DNA from: a bacterium
GTDB taxonomy: Bacteria; Bacteroidota; Ignavibacteria; Kapaibacteriales; UBA2268
NCBI GenBank assembly: GCA_030426865.1
Contig: JAUHXN010000135.1
Location: 1 to 7,538 of the forward strand
DNA: 7,538 nt
Direction: 5' to 3'
Position 1 is the stretch's first letter. Every line of letters begins with the position of its first letter. The notes under the pieces were generated by a model. The model worked only from the letters and a program-made list of their open reading frames with translations, was not told where the DNA came from and did not search any database. A program made the position numbers and the translations under genes. Shown here in pieces: positions 7,194-7,538 of the stretch.

Positions 7194-7538
7194 TTAGGCA
7201 CGTGGGTGGAAACTTTTATGTATTTCTTTAAGATATTGGTTATCAATATGAGTATATATTTGAGTTGTTGATATATCTGAATGACCTAACATCTCTTGTA
7301 CAGCCCTCAAATCGGCCCCCCCTTCTAGAAGGTGAGTAGCGAATGAATGTCTAAAAGTGTGTGGATGAACATTTTTTTCAATACTAGTCATTTTGACATA
7401 TTTATCAATTATTTTCCATACACCCATTCTACTGAGTTTTCCACCTCTCGAATTCAAGAATAATTCTTCAGAATTTTTATTCGATTTTTTTAGATGAAAT
7501 CTAACTTCTGATAAATATTGCCTAATAAATATTAATGC
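7194..7538 (-). CDS. xerD: Tyrosine recombinase XerD, C-terminal part (5' end beyond right edge)
   Basis: The frame is open from the right edge to a TAA at 7194-7196, giving 114 residues, the C-terminal catalytic part of a protein normally near 300. Visible catalytic residues are HPHTFRH (H60 and R63 of this fragment), LGHSD (H86) and the nucleophile in QIYTHI (Y95, codon at 7254-7256). The preceding ELFLNSRGGKLSRMGVW and the terminal IHKSFHPRA are characteristic of XerD rather than phage or transposon integrases. A TTG at 7455-7457 is in frame but lies within the conserved FLNSRGG segment, so it is not the start. Expected role: with XerC or alone, resolution of chromosome dimers at dif during cell division. 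The gene is convergent with the T9SS cargo gene and its stop abuts that gene's stop. No att site or mobile-element gene is seen nearby. XerC or a related Xer-family integrase is the alternative. Confidence 0.9.
   Translation of the reverse strand, partial: ALIFIRQYLSEVRFHLKKSNKNSEELFLNSRGGKLSRMGVWKIIDKYVKMTSIEKNVHPHTFRHSFATHLLEGGADLRAVQEMLGHSDISTTQIYTHIDNQYLKEIHKSFHPRA

Noticed and set aside
7455..7457. TTG as the start codon of a small 87-residue integrase
   Set aside because: The frame continues upstream to the window edge with XerD-like sequence (ELFLNSRGG), so the TTG is an internal leucine codon.
7194..7538. Mobile element or integron signalled by a tyrosine recombinase
   Set aside because: The C-terminal FHPRA ending and LFLNxRGG segment fit housekeeping XerD, and no att repeats, tRNA, cassettes or other mobile genes are visible.

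Overview
The window looks like chromosomal DNA from an AT-rich member of the Bacteroidota (or a close FCB-group relative). Three things support this. A secreted protein ends in a type IX secretion (T9SS) type A sorting domain, a system essentially confined to that group. Most starts lack a good Shine-Dalgarno sequence, and the intergenic DNA is very AT-rich. No phage, transposon, CRISPR or RNA gene was seen.

Layout. On the minus strand, reading leftwards from about 2199, a 3-methylglutaconyl-CoA hydratase gene (liuC-type) is followed after 7 bases by a biotin carboxylase / acyl-CoA carboxylase alpha-subunit gene (liuD-type), which runs off the left edge. Across a 132-base divergent gap, an M20-family dipeptidase gene reads right and ends in a clear intrinsic terminator. 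After a further AT-rich spacer comes the carboxyltransferase beta subunit of methylcrotonyl-CoA carboxylase (liuB-type). Two bases behind it lies a gene for a secreted beta-helix protein with a T9SS sorting tail. The right edge holds the 3' part of a convergent xerD-like tyrosine recombinase gene, whose stop codon directly abuts that of the secreted protein.

How the genes work together. The liu genes cover the middle of leucine/isovalerate catabolism. LiuD (biotin carboxylase, probably with a fused biotin carrier beyond the window) and LiuB (carboxyltransferase) convert 3-methylcrotonyl-CoA to 3-methylglutaconyl-CoA. LiuC hydrates that to HMG-CoA. The dipeptidase could feed amino acids into the same catabolism, but this is only suggested by position. 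The secreted beta-helix protein and XerD have no evident link to the pathway.

Overall the region is mostly ordinary metabolism. The more unusual points are the split of the two carboxylase subunits between divergent units, a T9SS cargo gene packed behind liuB, a Fur-box-like inverted repeat in the divergent gap, and zero-spacing convergent stop codons.
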